From the NCBI RefSeq assembly GCF_000316665.1, contig NC_019678.1, positions 4,216,001 through 4,280,000 of the forward strand: 64,000 bases of DNA, written 5' to 3'. This DNA is from Rivularia sp. PCC 7116 (GTDB lineage: Bacteria; Cyanobacteriota; Cyanobacteriia; Cyanobacteriales; Nostocaceae). Made by a program: the position numbers and the translations under genes. How positions within the stretch are numbered: position 1 is the stretch's first letter; each line of letters opens with the position of its first letter. Positions 43,834-52,682 of this stretch are shown here, piece by piece. The notes under the pieces were generated by a model. The model did no database searches and was not told the DNA's origin. It worked only from the letters and a program-made list of their open reading frames with translations.

Positions 43834-44946
43834 ATGCCTATACGTAGAACTCGCAAAAAATCCTCGGCGATAATCACTCTACCAACCGACACTGAGTTAG
43901 TAGGGATAGTTTTTCATATATCACCTGCGAGCAATTACACTATTTTCCCCGAATACGCGAAGGGACTCCATGCTTGGTTTTTGAACCAGGTACGACAAAC
44001 GAATCCCGAATTATCTACTTATCTCCATGATGGGGAATCGGAAAAGCCGTTTACTATTTCTCGTTTGCAGGGAAAGTTCTTAAGTAACGACGCAAAATTA
44101 CAACTTGCGGCAGATTCCAATTATCAATGGTACGTATCTGCGTTATCTTCGCGACTGGTGGCATGGATGGCTGATTGGCTGCAAAATTTACCCAAAACTA
44201 TCGAACTCCATAACGCACCTTTACAGATAAAATCCGTAGAAATTGCCCATCCGGCAACAACTTACAAGAAATTACTAGAAAATAAGAAAGCTAAAAATAC
44301 TCTTTCGTTAAGCTATATCAGCCCTACTAGCTTTCGTCGCAAAAAACATCATTTTCCTTTACCGTTACCTTTCAATATATTTCAAAGCTATTTACGACGG
44401 TGGAATGATTTTTCTAATTTACCGGTGGAACAAGATACGTTTTTGGAATGGGTGGACGAAAACGTAATTATTCAACGCCACCAAATTTCTACAACTAGAG
44501 TTCCTGGCGGTAAAAGAGGTTTAGTTACTGGATTTACGGGTGCGGTGGAATTCGGTTTGGGTAAAGAAGCTTCAAAAGAACCAGAATATGTCAATTTATA
44601 TAGAGCTTTGGGTAAACTTGCACCTTATTGTGGTACCGGACATAAAACGACTTTTGGTTTGGGACAAACCAGGTTGGGGTGGTTAATTGAAGAGGAAAAA
44701 ATCGAAGTAGTATCACCCCAAGAGTTATTAGCTAATAGAATCGCACAAATTACCGAAATATTGATGTCCAAACAAAAGCGCACCGGGGGAAGTAGGGCAA
44801 TTTCGGTATGCCAAAAACGCGCTGCAATCATGGCAAGACGAGAAACCGGCGAATCACTACAAGATATTGCTACTGATTTAGACATTCCTTACGAAACAGT
44901 CAAAACTTACGTTAAACTGACGAGAAAGATGTTGGCAGAAAGTTGA
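43834..44946 (+). CDS. cas6: Cas6 crRNA endoribonuclease with fused C-terminal HTH
   Basis: Residues 1-305 are a Cas6 (RAMP) protein: VGIVFHISPASNY, EYAKGLHAWFLNQ (candidate catalytic His28 or His46), LSYISPTSFRRK and the glycine-rich APYCGTGHKTTFGLGQTRLG. It cleaves the repeat hairpin to leave the 8-nt tag. Residues about 315-370 add a helix-turn-helix of the sigma-region-4/LuxR type (RRETGESLQDIATDLDIPYE, then TVKTYVKLTRKML). The total of 370 aa exceeds usual Cas6 by about the length of that domain. It is separate from the cas operon but close to array 2. The function of the HTH is unknown. Confidence 0.88.
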   Translation: MPIRRTRKKSSAIITLPTDTELVGIVFHISPASNYTIFPEYAKGLHAWFLNQVRQTNPELSTYLHDGESEKPFTISRLQGKFLSNDAKLQLAADSNYQWYVSALSSRLVAWMADWLQNLPKTIELHNAPLQIKSVEIAHPATTYKKLLENKKAKNTLSLSYISPTSFRRKKHHFPLPLPFNIFQSYLRRWNDFSNLPVEQDTFLEWVDENVIIQRHQISTTRVPGGKRGLVTGFTGAVEFGLGKEASKEPEYVNLYRALGKLAPYCGTGHKTTFGLGQTRLGWLIEEEKIEVVSPQELLANRIAQITEILMSKQKRTGGSRAISVCQKRAAIMARRETGESLQDIATDLDIPYETVKTYVKLTRKMLAES

Positions 44947-44948
44947 TT

Positions 44949-44986
44949 GGGTATGGGGCATTGGGCATTGGGCATTGGGCATTGTA
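44949..44986. repeat. Heptanucleotide tandem repeat (GGGCATT)n
   Basis: Four to five GGGCATT units follow the cas6 stop. Related tracts occur at 51840-51890, 52516-52550 (complement) and 57800-57830. Confidence 0.75.
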
Positions 44987-45029
44987 GATTAATAATAGTT
45001 ATTAATTTTAACCTTTAACCTTTAACCTC

Positions 45030-46226
45030 TCAAGAATATTTCGCAACTTCTTTCCCCTGGATATAAACTGATGCAATGGATGATGGTAAGGTGTTTTCGG
45101 GACGAATTAACAGAAAGTCGGCATCGAATCCGGGAGCAATTTTACCTTTTTGTTTACCGAGTCCGATTGCTGCTGCTGGGCGACTGGATACTAATTCCCA
45201 AGCTTTTTCTAGGGGCATCAAACCTTCTGAATGCAGCTTAAACGGAGCGTAAAATAACGAAGGATAATGATAATCGGAACAAAGACAATCAAGGACTTTA
45301 TTTTTTAACGCTTCTTCTACACTCATCCAACCCATATGAGAACCACCTTGCAATAAATTTGGGGCACCCATCAATACCGATGCACCATATTTGCGTTCCT
45401 GGGCAGCTAAATCAACATTGGCTGGAAACTCAGCGATCGCCATTCTCCGACGATGACTTAAAGCGACTTTTTCTTCGGAGTCGTCATCATGGGAAGCGAC
45501 GGGAATATTATAAATATGAGCTAATTCAACCAACTGCTCTACTTGCAAACTTCCTTCTTGTCGATATTCCTGAAGTTGGGTAAGCATATCTATAATCTCT
45601 TGATTCGAGAGGATGACTCGCCGACGCAAATTACTTATATGTCTTCTCCATTTATATCTATCTTCTACAGGTGGTAAATGATCGTTAATTGATAAGAAAT
45701 GAATGCGTCTTTTTTGCAACCAGGTACATAATTCTTCATGCCCTCTAATATTAGTCAGTTCGTGTCGGATATGAATTAGATGATTACAGCTTAAAAGGTG
45801 TTGCCCTTCTCCCCAAATAAAATTGATTAAATCTCTTGCTGTATCTCGGCTCCTTAAACCTGGTTCATAGGAATCGGTAATGGCACAGAAGTAAGTTGTT
45901 ATACCAGCCGCTAATAAATTGCGGTCGTTTTCTATCATTGCCATTGCTAAAGGAATATTAACACCAGGACGAGGACAAATCGTCCTTTCAAAAGCGTCAC
46001 CATGTAAATCAACAATGCCCGGAAACATTTGCAGCCCTTTGGCTTTAATTCTTTGACATCCGTCTTTATTCGCGGTTCTTTTGATACTTATAAAACGTCC
46101 ATCTTCAATCAAAACATTGGTATCTTTTTCCCAACCTTCTGTTGTTAGTACATCTACACCTTCGATTACTACCTTTGTATTTGTTTTCAGTCTCGAATAT
46201 TGTCTTAAATCTTGTTGTAATGCCAC
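45030..46226 (-). CDS. phnM: Alpha-D-ribose 1-methylphosphonate 5-triphosphate diphosphatase PhnM (solitary)
   Basis: The 398-aa amidohydrolase-superfamily enzyme has PhnM's hallmark PGIVDLHGDAFERTICPRPG near residue 68, the downstream IHIRHELTN, VASHDDDSEEK and CSDYHYPSLFYAPF metal-site regions, and a final PGFDADFLLIRP. In the C-P lyase pathway PhnM hydrolyses the triphosphate of ribose methylphosphonate to the monophosphate. No other phn gene is in the window, so the rest of the pathway may be elsewhere or absent. Length is normal. ATG 46224-46226 gives a short polar N-terminus before TNTKVVIEGVDVL. Confidence 0.92.
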   Translation of the reverse strand: MALQQDLRQYSRLKTNTKVVIEGVDVLTTEGWEKDTNVLIEDGRFISIKRTANKDGCQRIKAKGLQMFPGIVDLHGDAFERTICPRPGVNIPLAMAMIENDRNLLAAGITTYFCAITDSYEPGLRSRDTARDLINFIWGEGQHLLSCNHLIHIRHELTNIRGHEELCTWLQKRRIHFLSINDHLPPVEDRYKWRRHISNLRRRVILSNQEIIDMLTQLQEYRQEGSLQVEQLVELAHIYNIPVASHDDDSEEKVALSHRRRMAIAEFPANVDLAAQERKYGASVLMGAPNLLQGGSHMGWMSVEEALKNKVLDCLCSDYHYPSLFYAPFKLHSEGLMPLEKAWELVSSRPAAAIGLGKQKGKIAPGFDADFLLIRPENTLPSSIASVYIQGKEVAKYS

Positions 46227-46957
46227 GACTTATACCGTTAATAATTCTAAGTTTTGTATTAAACAGGCGGAAAAGTATTATTGCGTATTTATCAAACGTT
46301 GTTTGTGTATTTATGTGTATTATTTTTTAGATTTATTCATAAATTATCAATCCCTACCCATAACGAGACGAGATTTTTCATACCTCTATAAAGTTTATTT
46401 TTGCAGTTGATATTCTATAACATAAATCACCTAATTAAACTTTAATTTTATTATTCTCTAAGCGATAAATGTATATTGAATTACGCTTCAGATTATTCTC
46501 TTCACGCTATTTTTACACTATTTGATGCTTCTACTAATTTAGTTTACGTTGAATTATCAAATTATTGAGTCATGGGAGTAGAAGCAATACGAGCATATTA
46601 TAGGTTATTTATAGTATAAGTGAATTCATCTACTGATAAATATTACTAAAATTCACTATTTGGCTAAACAAGCACCTCTTTTCTACAATACAATTATCTC
46701 ATAGCTGGAAATACTAGTATAAAAATCTCTATATTTTTCTAAATTACTAGCGGACAAAGTAATATGATTTAATTTTGAAATTATTTTACGTTTTCAATTA
46801 TTGACAAAATAATTATCAAAATTTTTGTAATTTTTGTAACCTATGGTTATTGACAAATCAAATAACACGTAAATTATGCAAAACCTTTAAAAAGTAAAGC
46901 AGGATCAAGCTATAAATTAGCGATGAAATTATATTTTCAACGGCTTTGCAGAATTCA
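46227..46957. other. AT-rich intergenic region, no gene found
   Basis: About 730 bp between phnM and the RmlD-like gene. Frames on the plus strand (46081-46410) are antisense to or outside any recognisable protein. I see no hairpin repeats or RNA structure of note. Confidence 0.5.
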
Positions 46958-47836
46958 TTACCGATAATTCCTTACCGAAAAAAGCTGTTCTCGCAAACTT
47001 GAAGGTGCATAACCTAATTCAAAAGCTTTGGAACTATCTAAAGAAACATCACTAGCTCTAGGCGCAGCCATTTTGACATCTTTTTGTAGGCTGGCTGTAA
47101 TTTTAGCGCTAGGAATATCAAAAATTTCCACCAACAAACGACCAAAATCGTAACGGGAAATTCTTTCTTTGCCACCTAAATGAATAATTCCTATGCCTTT
47201 ATCTAAAGCTAACAACAATCCCTCGGCGGCAGTCTTACCACTCACCGGCGTGCGAAATTCATCAACAAATAACTTTAATTCCTTTCCTTCTTGAAGCGTT
47301 TTGAGAAAGGATTGTAAAAAACTAGTTGCTGTCGGAGTTGCACCACCAAACATCAAAGGCATTCTACAAATGGCGGTTTGGGGATAACGTTTCAACATGC
47401 CATTTTCTGCTATGACTTTGTGTTCCCCGTAAATATTTACTGGATTGACGCTATCTGTTTCTTTATAAAAACCCTTCAAACCATCAAATACTAAATCGGT
47501 TGAAGTAAAAACGCAAGGAATTGAATTATCTGCACATAATCCTGCTATATTCAGCGATGCTGTGACGTTAATTGACAGCGATTCTTCTGGATGAGTTTGA
47601 CAAAAATTCGGCTGAGATTGCGCTGCTGTATGGATAACTGCTGATGGCTGGATTTCTTGAAATAATTTCTTAAGTTCGGAAAAATCAGTTAAATCAAGTT
47701 TTACTAATTTGGTTCCCTCAATATCCAAATTGTGAGAAAAATAGGTTCCATACACATCCCATTTTTGCTTTGCCAGTTCGCACAAATGCCATCCTAGAAA
47801 CCCACTTGAGCCAGTGATTAAGAGCTTTTTCATCAT
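46958..47836 (-). CDS. RmlD-like NAD(P)-dependent sugar epimerase/reductase
   Basis: This extended SDR of the dTDP-4-dehydrorhamnose reductase group has TGSSGFLGWHL nucleotide-binding at the N-terminus, IHTAAQSQPNFCQTHPEES, FTSTDLVFDG (active-site Thr) and the catalytic YGEHK. Late motifs VDEFRTPVSG and HLGGKERISRYDFG are shared with RmlD-like proteins. I start at ATG 47834-47836 (292 aa), because the longer frame from 47893 adds residues unlike the family. No other sugar-nucleotide gene is adjacent, so the substrate is unknown. Confidence 0.85.
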   Translation of the reverse strand: MMKKLLITGSSGFLGWHLCELAKQKWDVYGTYFSHNLDIEGTKLVKLDLTDFSELKKLFQEIQPSAVIHTAAQSQPNFCQTHPEESLSINVTASLNIAGLCADNSIPCVFTSTDLVFDGLKGFYKETDSVNPVNIYGEHKVIAENGMLKRYPQTAICRMPLMFGGATPTATSFLQSFLKTLQEGKELKLFVDEFRTPVSGKTAAEGLLLALDKGIGIIHLGGKERISRYDFGRLLVEIFDIPSAKITASLQKDVKMAAPRASDVSLDSSKAFELGYAPSSLREQLFSVRNYR

Positions 47837-48194
47837 CAATCCGCGAACACCGTCATAGTTATCAACTATCAGTAACCAGTTACAAGTTATCACTTGATGT
47901 AAAACTTTGTAAGCTCTAAATTACAAACTTTACTTTATAGAGCATTTTACTGACTCTTAACTCGTTCCCAGCCTCCAGGCTGGGAATGCAATTCATAGAG
48001 GCTCTGCCTCCACTATTTAAAAGCAAAGGACAACTTCCTTTAAAGTCTTTACCTTAGTAACATCGGTTTATTGTTATATCATTTCTTTATAAAGATGCGC
48101 CGAATTAAGCCTACGCAGGTAGGCTTTGTATCAGTAGCTCCACTCTTTCAGAGTGAGAGCGATTGAGCGCAGCCTCATACAGAATTGGTATTAA
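47837..48194. repeat. Intergenic repeats (GTTCCCAGCCTCC...GAGGCTCTGCCTCC)
   Basis: 47961-48013 contains GTTCCCAGCC/GGCTGGGAA and GAGGCTCTGCCTCC, related to the repeats at 55342-55560. The stretch 48100-48180 holds small hairpins (CCTACGCAGGTAGG). No gene is seen. Confidence 0.55.
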
Positions 48195-48758
48195 CTATTC
48201 AAACTCTACATCTTCATAAATTTCTGCCATTGTCATTTCAACTTCAACTGATTGCATTTTTAGGATAGTTTCTTCAGCTAAAGTTTCTAAGAACCATTGA
48301 TTTCCATAAACTTTACGATAAACCTCAATTTTCATTTGAGATTGATGAACTAAAACATACTCTTGTAATGAAGGTATTTGTCGGTAATTATATAATTTTT
48401 CAATCCTATCTATACGTTCAGTAATTGGTGAAATAACCTCTACAATTAAACAAGGACGAGATTTGAAATACATGTCTCTATCTTGAGAATCTTTTACAAC
48501 CGATGCCTCTGGATAATAAAAAGCATTTATCGGTTCAATTCGTACTTTCATATCAGATGCAAATACATGACAATCAGTACCGTATAGCTGGGTTCGCAAT
48601 CTGGAAAATATATTTTCGGAAATGATTTTTAAGTTATAAGATTCTCCCACCAAGGGATACATTTGTCCGTTAATATACTCGTACCTAACCAGACTTTCTA
48701 AATCAAATTGCAGATATTCGTCGATACTGGAATCTATATATTTTGGTTGAGAATACAT
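48195..48758 (-). CDS. Uma2-family (DUF820) endonuclease-fold protein
   Basis: The product has the DUF820 pattern: YLQFDLESLVRYEYINGQMY, the NLKIISENIFSRLRTQL helix, VFASDMKVRI, FYYPEASVV, then PCLIVEVISPITERIDRIEK and EYVLVHQSQMKIEVYRK. The P-E/E-V-I core is a PD-(D/E)xK variant. These genes are highly multiplied in filamentous cyanobacteria; their role is unknown. I start at ATG 48756-48758 (MYSQPKYIDSS, 187 aa), although ATG 48791 is possible. Confidence 0.9.
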   Translation of the reverse strand: MYSQPKYIDSSIDEYLQFDLESLVRYEYINGQMYPLVGESYNLKIISENIFSRLRTQLYGTDCHVFASDMKVRIEPINAFYYPEASVVKDSQDRDMYFKSRPCLIVEVISPITERIDRIEKLYNYRQIPSLQEYVLVHQSQMKIEVYRKVYGNQWFLETLAEETILKMQSVEVEMTMAEIYEDVEFE

Positions 48759-48946
48759 TTTTATTTTAAACCAGGTATGTTCATTTATCATACCGGGAGA
48801 TAAAAATTATTTGTTATTGTTTTATTTGAAGTTTTTGATAATATTTTATTATTGTTTAGTACATTTACTAAAAATAAAATCAAAATAGGAAATTAAGGGG
48901 TAAAAGATAAATTACCCCTTATTGCTAATTCCTAATTCCTAACTCT

Positions 48947-49690
48947 TCACCGTTGAATCAATTCTTGAAACTGCTTGGTATTACGAACTTTAGCGAAATC
49001 TGGGTCGATTTTTGCTAGTTTTTCGTATTTACCTGGAAATAGTTTCATAGCTTTTTGCAGATTGTCCATCGCTGCTGTAGTATTCTTCTGCAATGCATAG
49101 GTGCAAGCTTTGTTGTAATATGCTTGATGTTTGTCAGGTTTAATCGCAATAGCTTTGTCGTAAGATGCTAAAGCTTGCTTGTATCGCTGCAAATTAGTTA
49201 AGGCAATACCCCGATTAATCCAAGCTTCGTATTTGTCAGGTTTGATAGCAATGGCTTTGTCGTAAGAAACTACTGCTTCTTGGTAGAGTCGCATCGCTGA
49301 TAAAGTATTTCCCCGGTTATACCATGCTTCATCCCTTTTCGGTTGAACGGCGATCGCCCTATCGTAGGAACCCAAAGCTTGCCCGTATCTTTGCAAAGCG
49401 GCTAAAGCATTTCCCCTGTTAATCCAAGCTTCGGCGTTATCGGGTGCGGCGATTACCACCTGATCGTAAGCTGCGATCGCATCTTCATAGCGATTTGCTT
49501 CTAAGAATTTATTTCCTTGAACAAAGAAGTCTTCTGTCTGCCTAACAGAGGCTTGTGTAAGCAACCGAGCAACGTTGGTTTCTTGCACTGCTTTTTTGTT
49601 ATCCTGTCTCGTTGATTCTGCCCAATCACTACAACCAAGTATCAAGAAAGCAGTTAAGCCAGAGGCAACAAAACGGCTACAAAATGCCAT
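48947..49690 (-). CDS. TPR-repeat lipoprotein
   Basis: The 247-aa N-terminal signal peptide ends in a lipobox (AFLILGC, Cys20), so the mature protein is probably membrane-anchored by lipid. Residues about 55-215 are four or five tetratricopeptide repeats of nearly identical sequence (AWINRGNALAALQRYGQALG; AWYNRGNTLSAMRLYQEAVV). TPR domains mediate protein binding. No catalytic domain is present. Partners cannot be inferred from the neighbours. Confidence 0.85.
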   Translation of the reverse strand: MAFCSRFVASGLTAFLILGCSDWAESTRQDNKKAVQETNVARLLTQASVRQTEDFFVQGNKFLEANRYEDAIAAYDQVVIAAPDNAEAWINRGNALAALQRYGQALGSYDRAIAVQPKRDEAWYNRGNTLSAMRLYQEAVVSYDKAIAIKPDKYEAWINRGIALTNLQRYKQALASYDKAIAIKPDKHQAYYNKACTYALQKNTTAAMDNLQKAMKLFPGKYEKLAKIDPDFAKVRNTKQFQELIQR

Positions 49691-50505
49691 GTCGTATCCA
49701 TAGAAATCATAAAATCATCCTAAATCTTTTTCTTATCTTTAACAAGTATCTACAAAAACTTATTCATTAATTGTTTTGTCCTTTTTTATAGTAAAATACC
49801 TTCTTCAAAATGATTTGTTACTTGCTTAAATAAAGGCATGATTTTACCACTAATGGTTATTTAAATGTATGCTTCGCATGTTTATGACAACTCATTTATT
49901 CGCATTTACTAGCTTACTTTAGTATAAATTTGTATTCAAACCTTTCCTGGAAGCTATTATATATAAGGTTTTATCGCAATATACTTAAATATTTAACCTA
50001 TAAATTATTTTGATTTTATTTAAATATACAACCAGCAAATAGCTTGATGATTTAATGAATAAAAATTAATTTCACTCTGTAATTGTAAGAATATACACAT
50101 AGTACTAAATAAATATTAAAGTAAGTTAAAAAAAGACTAAATATAACCGATAAGCTAATTCAATCAACTTCAAAATATAAAGTACAAATAATTCCCCAAT
50201 ATTATTCATCACTAATAAGTAAACAGTAATACTTGTAGAGATAAAATTATCCAAATTAAAGTATCAATTATTTCACTCAAGGACTTAGTAAAAAGGCACA
50301 TCTTTATTTTAGGGGTAAAAACATCCTTTTTTTCTACCCCCTCTCCCCCTCTTCCCCCTCTTCCCCCTCTCCCAAACTTACACTCGCCAATTAAAAACAT
50401 CCTCTTATACTGTTAATGAGAAATCGGAAATATAATTCCTCAAGGTAAAAACAGTTTCTGCATTTACAATGCGCCATTTACTGCTGCTGATGTCAAAATA
50501 TAATC
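49691..50505. other. AT-rich intergenic region, no gene found
   Basis: About 815 bp between a divergent pair. It includes a CCCCCTCTCCCCCTCTTCCC tract near 50338-50372 and otherwise AT-rich DNA with frequent stops in all frames. Confidence 0.5.
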
Positions 50506-51834
50506 ATGTCAATCGAATCTAACTCCCATTCATCGCAGTCTCGGAGCCAACAACCCGCATCCGAAGACAAATGGCAACCGGATGAATTTGAAAGCATAGC
50601 GGGTACAAACGAGTTGCCTAACGGACTTAGCGCTCAACAAGTCAACTCAGCTATCGCTTCCGTGCAGTCGCAACAAAACACCACAGCCTTACAACAAGCC
50701 CGCTCTACATTTCCCGAAAACAGTTCTACCGAGCTACAAGTAACGCCACGAGCATTATTAATAACTTTATTTACAACTTTAGTTACCGTTGTTGGTATAG
50801 TCATAAATCAGCCAATAGTCGGCATTGTCGGAACAGTATCGACATTACTTTTATCAGCAATAATACTTTTTCCGTGGTTGCAAGTTGTAGTCACCGAATT
50901 GCTCACACCCCAACAGCGAGCGTTGATTATTGCTTTTTTGGGTATAACCGTTGCGATCGCAGGCTTAGTAAAATTCGTTCCGGGTACAATCGATTGGGAT
51001 ATTTCGGGAACCTTAGCCGATTGGTTTGGTGCGTTAGGACAAATTTTGATTGCCATTATTGCAGTTTATGTTGCTTGGCGACAGTATGTCATTTCTAAAG
51101 ATTTGACAATTCAGCAAAATTTACTGACAATTCAGCAAAATAATATTACTCAGCAGCAGACAATCGACACGTATTTTCAAGGCATTTCCGATCTAGTATT
51201 AGATGAAGAAGGATTATTAGAAGATTGGCCACAAGAAAGATTACTTGCAGAAGGGCGTACTGCTTCAATTTTAAGTAGCGTTGACGCAGTTGGTAAAGCC
51301 AAAATTCTGCGTTTTTTATCTCGTTCCAAATTATTAACGCCGCTACAGCGCGATGCACATCTAGGTAGAGCAATTTTAGATGGTAGTGGAGGTTATGCCG
51401 AAGACTTAGTCGCAGGAGTGCGAGTAATTGATTTGGGAGTAATGCTAGCAGGTGCTAATCTTTCCGGTACCGATTTACGGTGGACGGATTTAAGCGAAGC
51501 CAATTTAGTACGAGTTAACTTAAACAACTGTGACTTAGTAAAATCAAACCTTTGTCGGGCAATATTATACGAAGCTAACTTATCGGGAGCCGACTTAAAT
51601 GGAACCAAATTATTTTACGGTTCATTAGAAACAGCATCACCCCGCAGTCGGCTGCATCCACCCAATTATCGAACTGGGGAGCGCACCGGAGCAGTAGTAG
51701 AAAAAGCTAATTTCACCAACATAAAAAGAATCTCTCAAGCCAACCGTCATTATTGTTGCAGTTGGTGCGGCGAAGAAAGTAGAAAAACAATTCCCGGTGG
51801 TTGTGAAGGGATTGAAAATAAGTTAGGTAGGTGA
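50506..51834 (+). CDS. Pentapeptide-repeat membrane protein
   Basis: This 442-aa protein has a polar Ser/Gln-rich N-terminus (1-75) and four hydrophobic segments between about 83 and 195 (LLITLFTTLVTVVGIVI; VSTLLLSAIILF; LIIAFLGITVAIAGL; LGQILIAIIAVYVAW). A helical linker with tandem LTIQQN units follows, then pentapeptide repeats near 310-370 (ANLSGTDLRWTDLSEANLVR). The tail has a Cys cluster (YCCSWCGEESRKTIPGGC) that could bind metal. Pentapeptide repeats form a right-handed beta-helix used for protein contacts. Function unknown. Confidence 0.85.
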   Translation: MSIESNSHSSQSRSQQPASEDKWQPDEFESIAGTNELPNGLSAQQVNSAIASVQSQQNTTALQQARSTFPENSSTELQVTPRALLITLFTTLVTVVGIVINQPIVGIVGTVSTLLLSAIILFPWLQVVVTELLTPQQRALIIAFLGITVAIAGLVKFVPGTIDWDISGTLADWFGALGQILIAIIAVYVAWRQYVISKDLTIQQNLLTIQQNNITQQQTIDTYFQGISDLVLDEEGLLEDWPQERLLAEGRTASILSSVDAVGKAKILRFLSRSKLLTPLQRDAHLGRAILDGSGGYAEDLVAGVRVIDLGVMLAGANLSGTDLRWTDLSEANLVRVNLNNCDLVKSNLCRAILYEANLSGADLNGTKLFYGSLETASPRSRLHPPNYRTGERTGAVVEKANFTNIKRISQANRHYCCSWCGEESRKTIPGGCEGIENKLGR

Positions 51835-51900
51835 TTGAACATTGGGAATTGGGAATTAGGAATTGGGCATTGGGCATTGGTAATGGGTAATTGGTAATTT

Positions 51901-52091
51901 GTAGGTTGGGTGAAACGAAGTGCAACCCAACGTTATCTAGAAAACTAAACCAAATATTTTCAAATATGCGCTTTATTCAAAAATATATTTTACATAATCC
52001 GATCTAAAACCAAAATATTGATGTTGGGTTGCGGCGCATTCTCAATATTTCATACACCATAAATAATTCATGCGCCTTTAACCCAACCTAC
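51901..52091. mobile_element. MITE-like element, copy A
   Basis: A 191-bp element with terminal inverted repeats GTAGGTTGGGT (51901-51911) and ACCCAACCTAC (52081-52091). The interior, with TTTATTCAAAAATATATTTTAC, ATCCGATCTAAA and CTCAATATTTCATACACC in separate blocks, is shared with copy B. No transposase is encoded. Confidence 0.8.
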
Positions 52092-52109
52092 CACTATAAG
52101 AAAACGAAA

Positions 52110-52190
52110 AACTTTCTCAGTCTGATTTATCAGACTTTGTATATTAGCCTGGGAATTTATTCCAAGGTGAGTTATGAGGCTCATACTCAA
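52110..52190. repeat. Dispersed repeat shared with 58750-58810
   Basis: AGTCTGATTTATCAGACTT, then GCCTGGGAATTTATTCCAAGG, recur nearly unchanged at about 58752-58801. Each contains two hairpins (AGTCTGA/TCAGACT and TTGGAATAAATTCC-like). Confidence 0.65.
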
Positions 52191-52292
52191 ATGGTGCATT
52201 CCGGTGAATTAAAATCAACTAAAAAAATTAATCATGACTTTTAAAGAATTTTGACAGCGATATGATGCTGGGGAAAGAGATTTTAGTAATTG

Positions 52293-52512
52293 GTAGGTTG
52301 GGTTGAACAAGCAGTTACTTTGTATGTTGAATTTCGTTCCTCAACCCAACATGATTTGGAACGCAAAACCAAATAATTTAAACAGGACAGGTTTTATTCA
52401 AAAATATATCTTACATAATCCGATCTAAACCCAAAATATTGATGTTAGGTTGGGTTGCATTCTCAATATTTCATACACCATAAATAATTCCTGCGCCTTT
52501 AACCCAACCTAC
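52293..52512. mobile_element. MITE-like element, copy B
   Basis: A 220-bp copy with the same ends (GTAGGTTGGGT at 52293-52303, ACCCAACCTAC at 52502-52512) and the same 3' interior as copy A, but a different 5' insertion of about 40 bp. It lies 200 bp from copy A in the same orientation. Confidence 0.8.
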
Positions 52513-52682
52513 CATCTATTCCCAATGCCCAATGCCCAATGCCCCATTCCCAATTTCAAAATTTTAAGAAAAATGAAGCCAACACATCTATGCGAAATTA
52601 CTAATTCCCCATTAAAATCTACCAATGTCGGGTTATAAACTAAACACCCGAAACCAAAAACCACTAATTTACTTTCTCTGCT

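Noticed and set aside
46081-46410. 109-codon plus-strand frame
   Set aside because: Overlaps the start of phnM on the other strand and continues into AT-rich DNA; no recognisable motif.
52029-52244. 71-codon plus-strand frame, with a similar one at 52450-52638
   Set aside because: The two are similar only because they lie in the two MITE-like copies; they are not conserved coding sequence.
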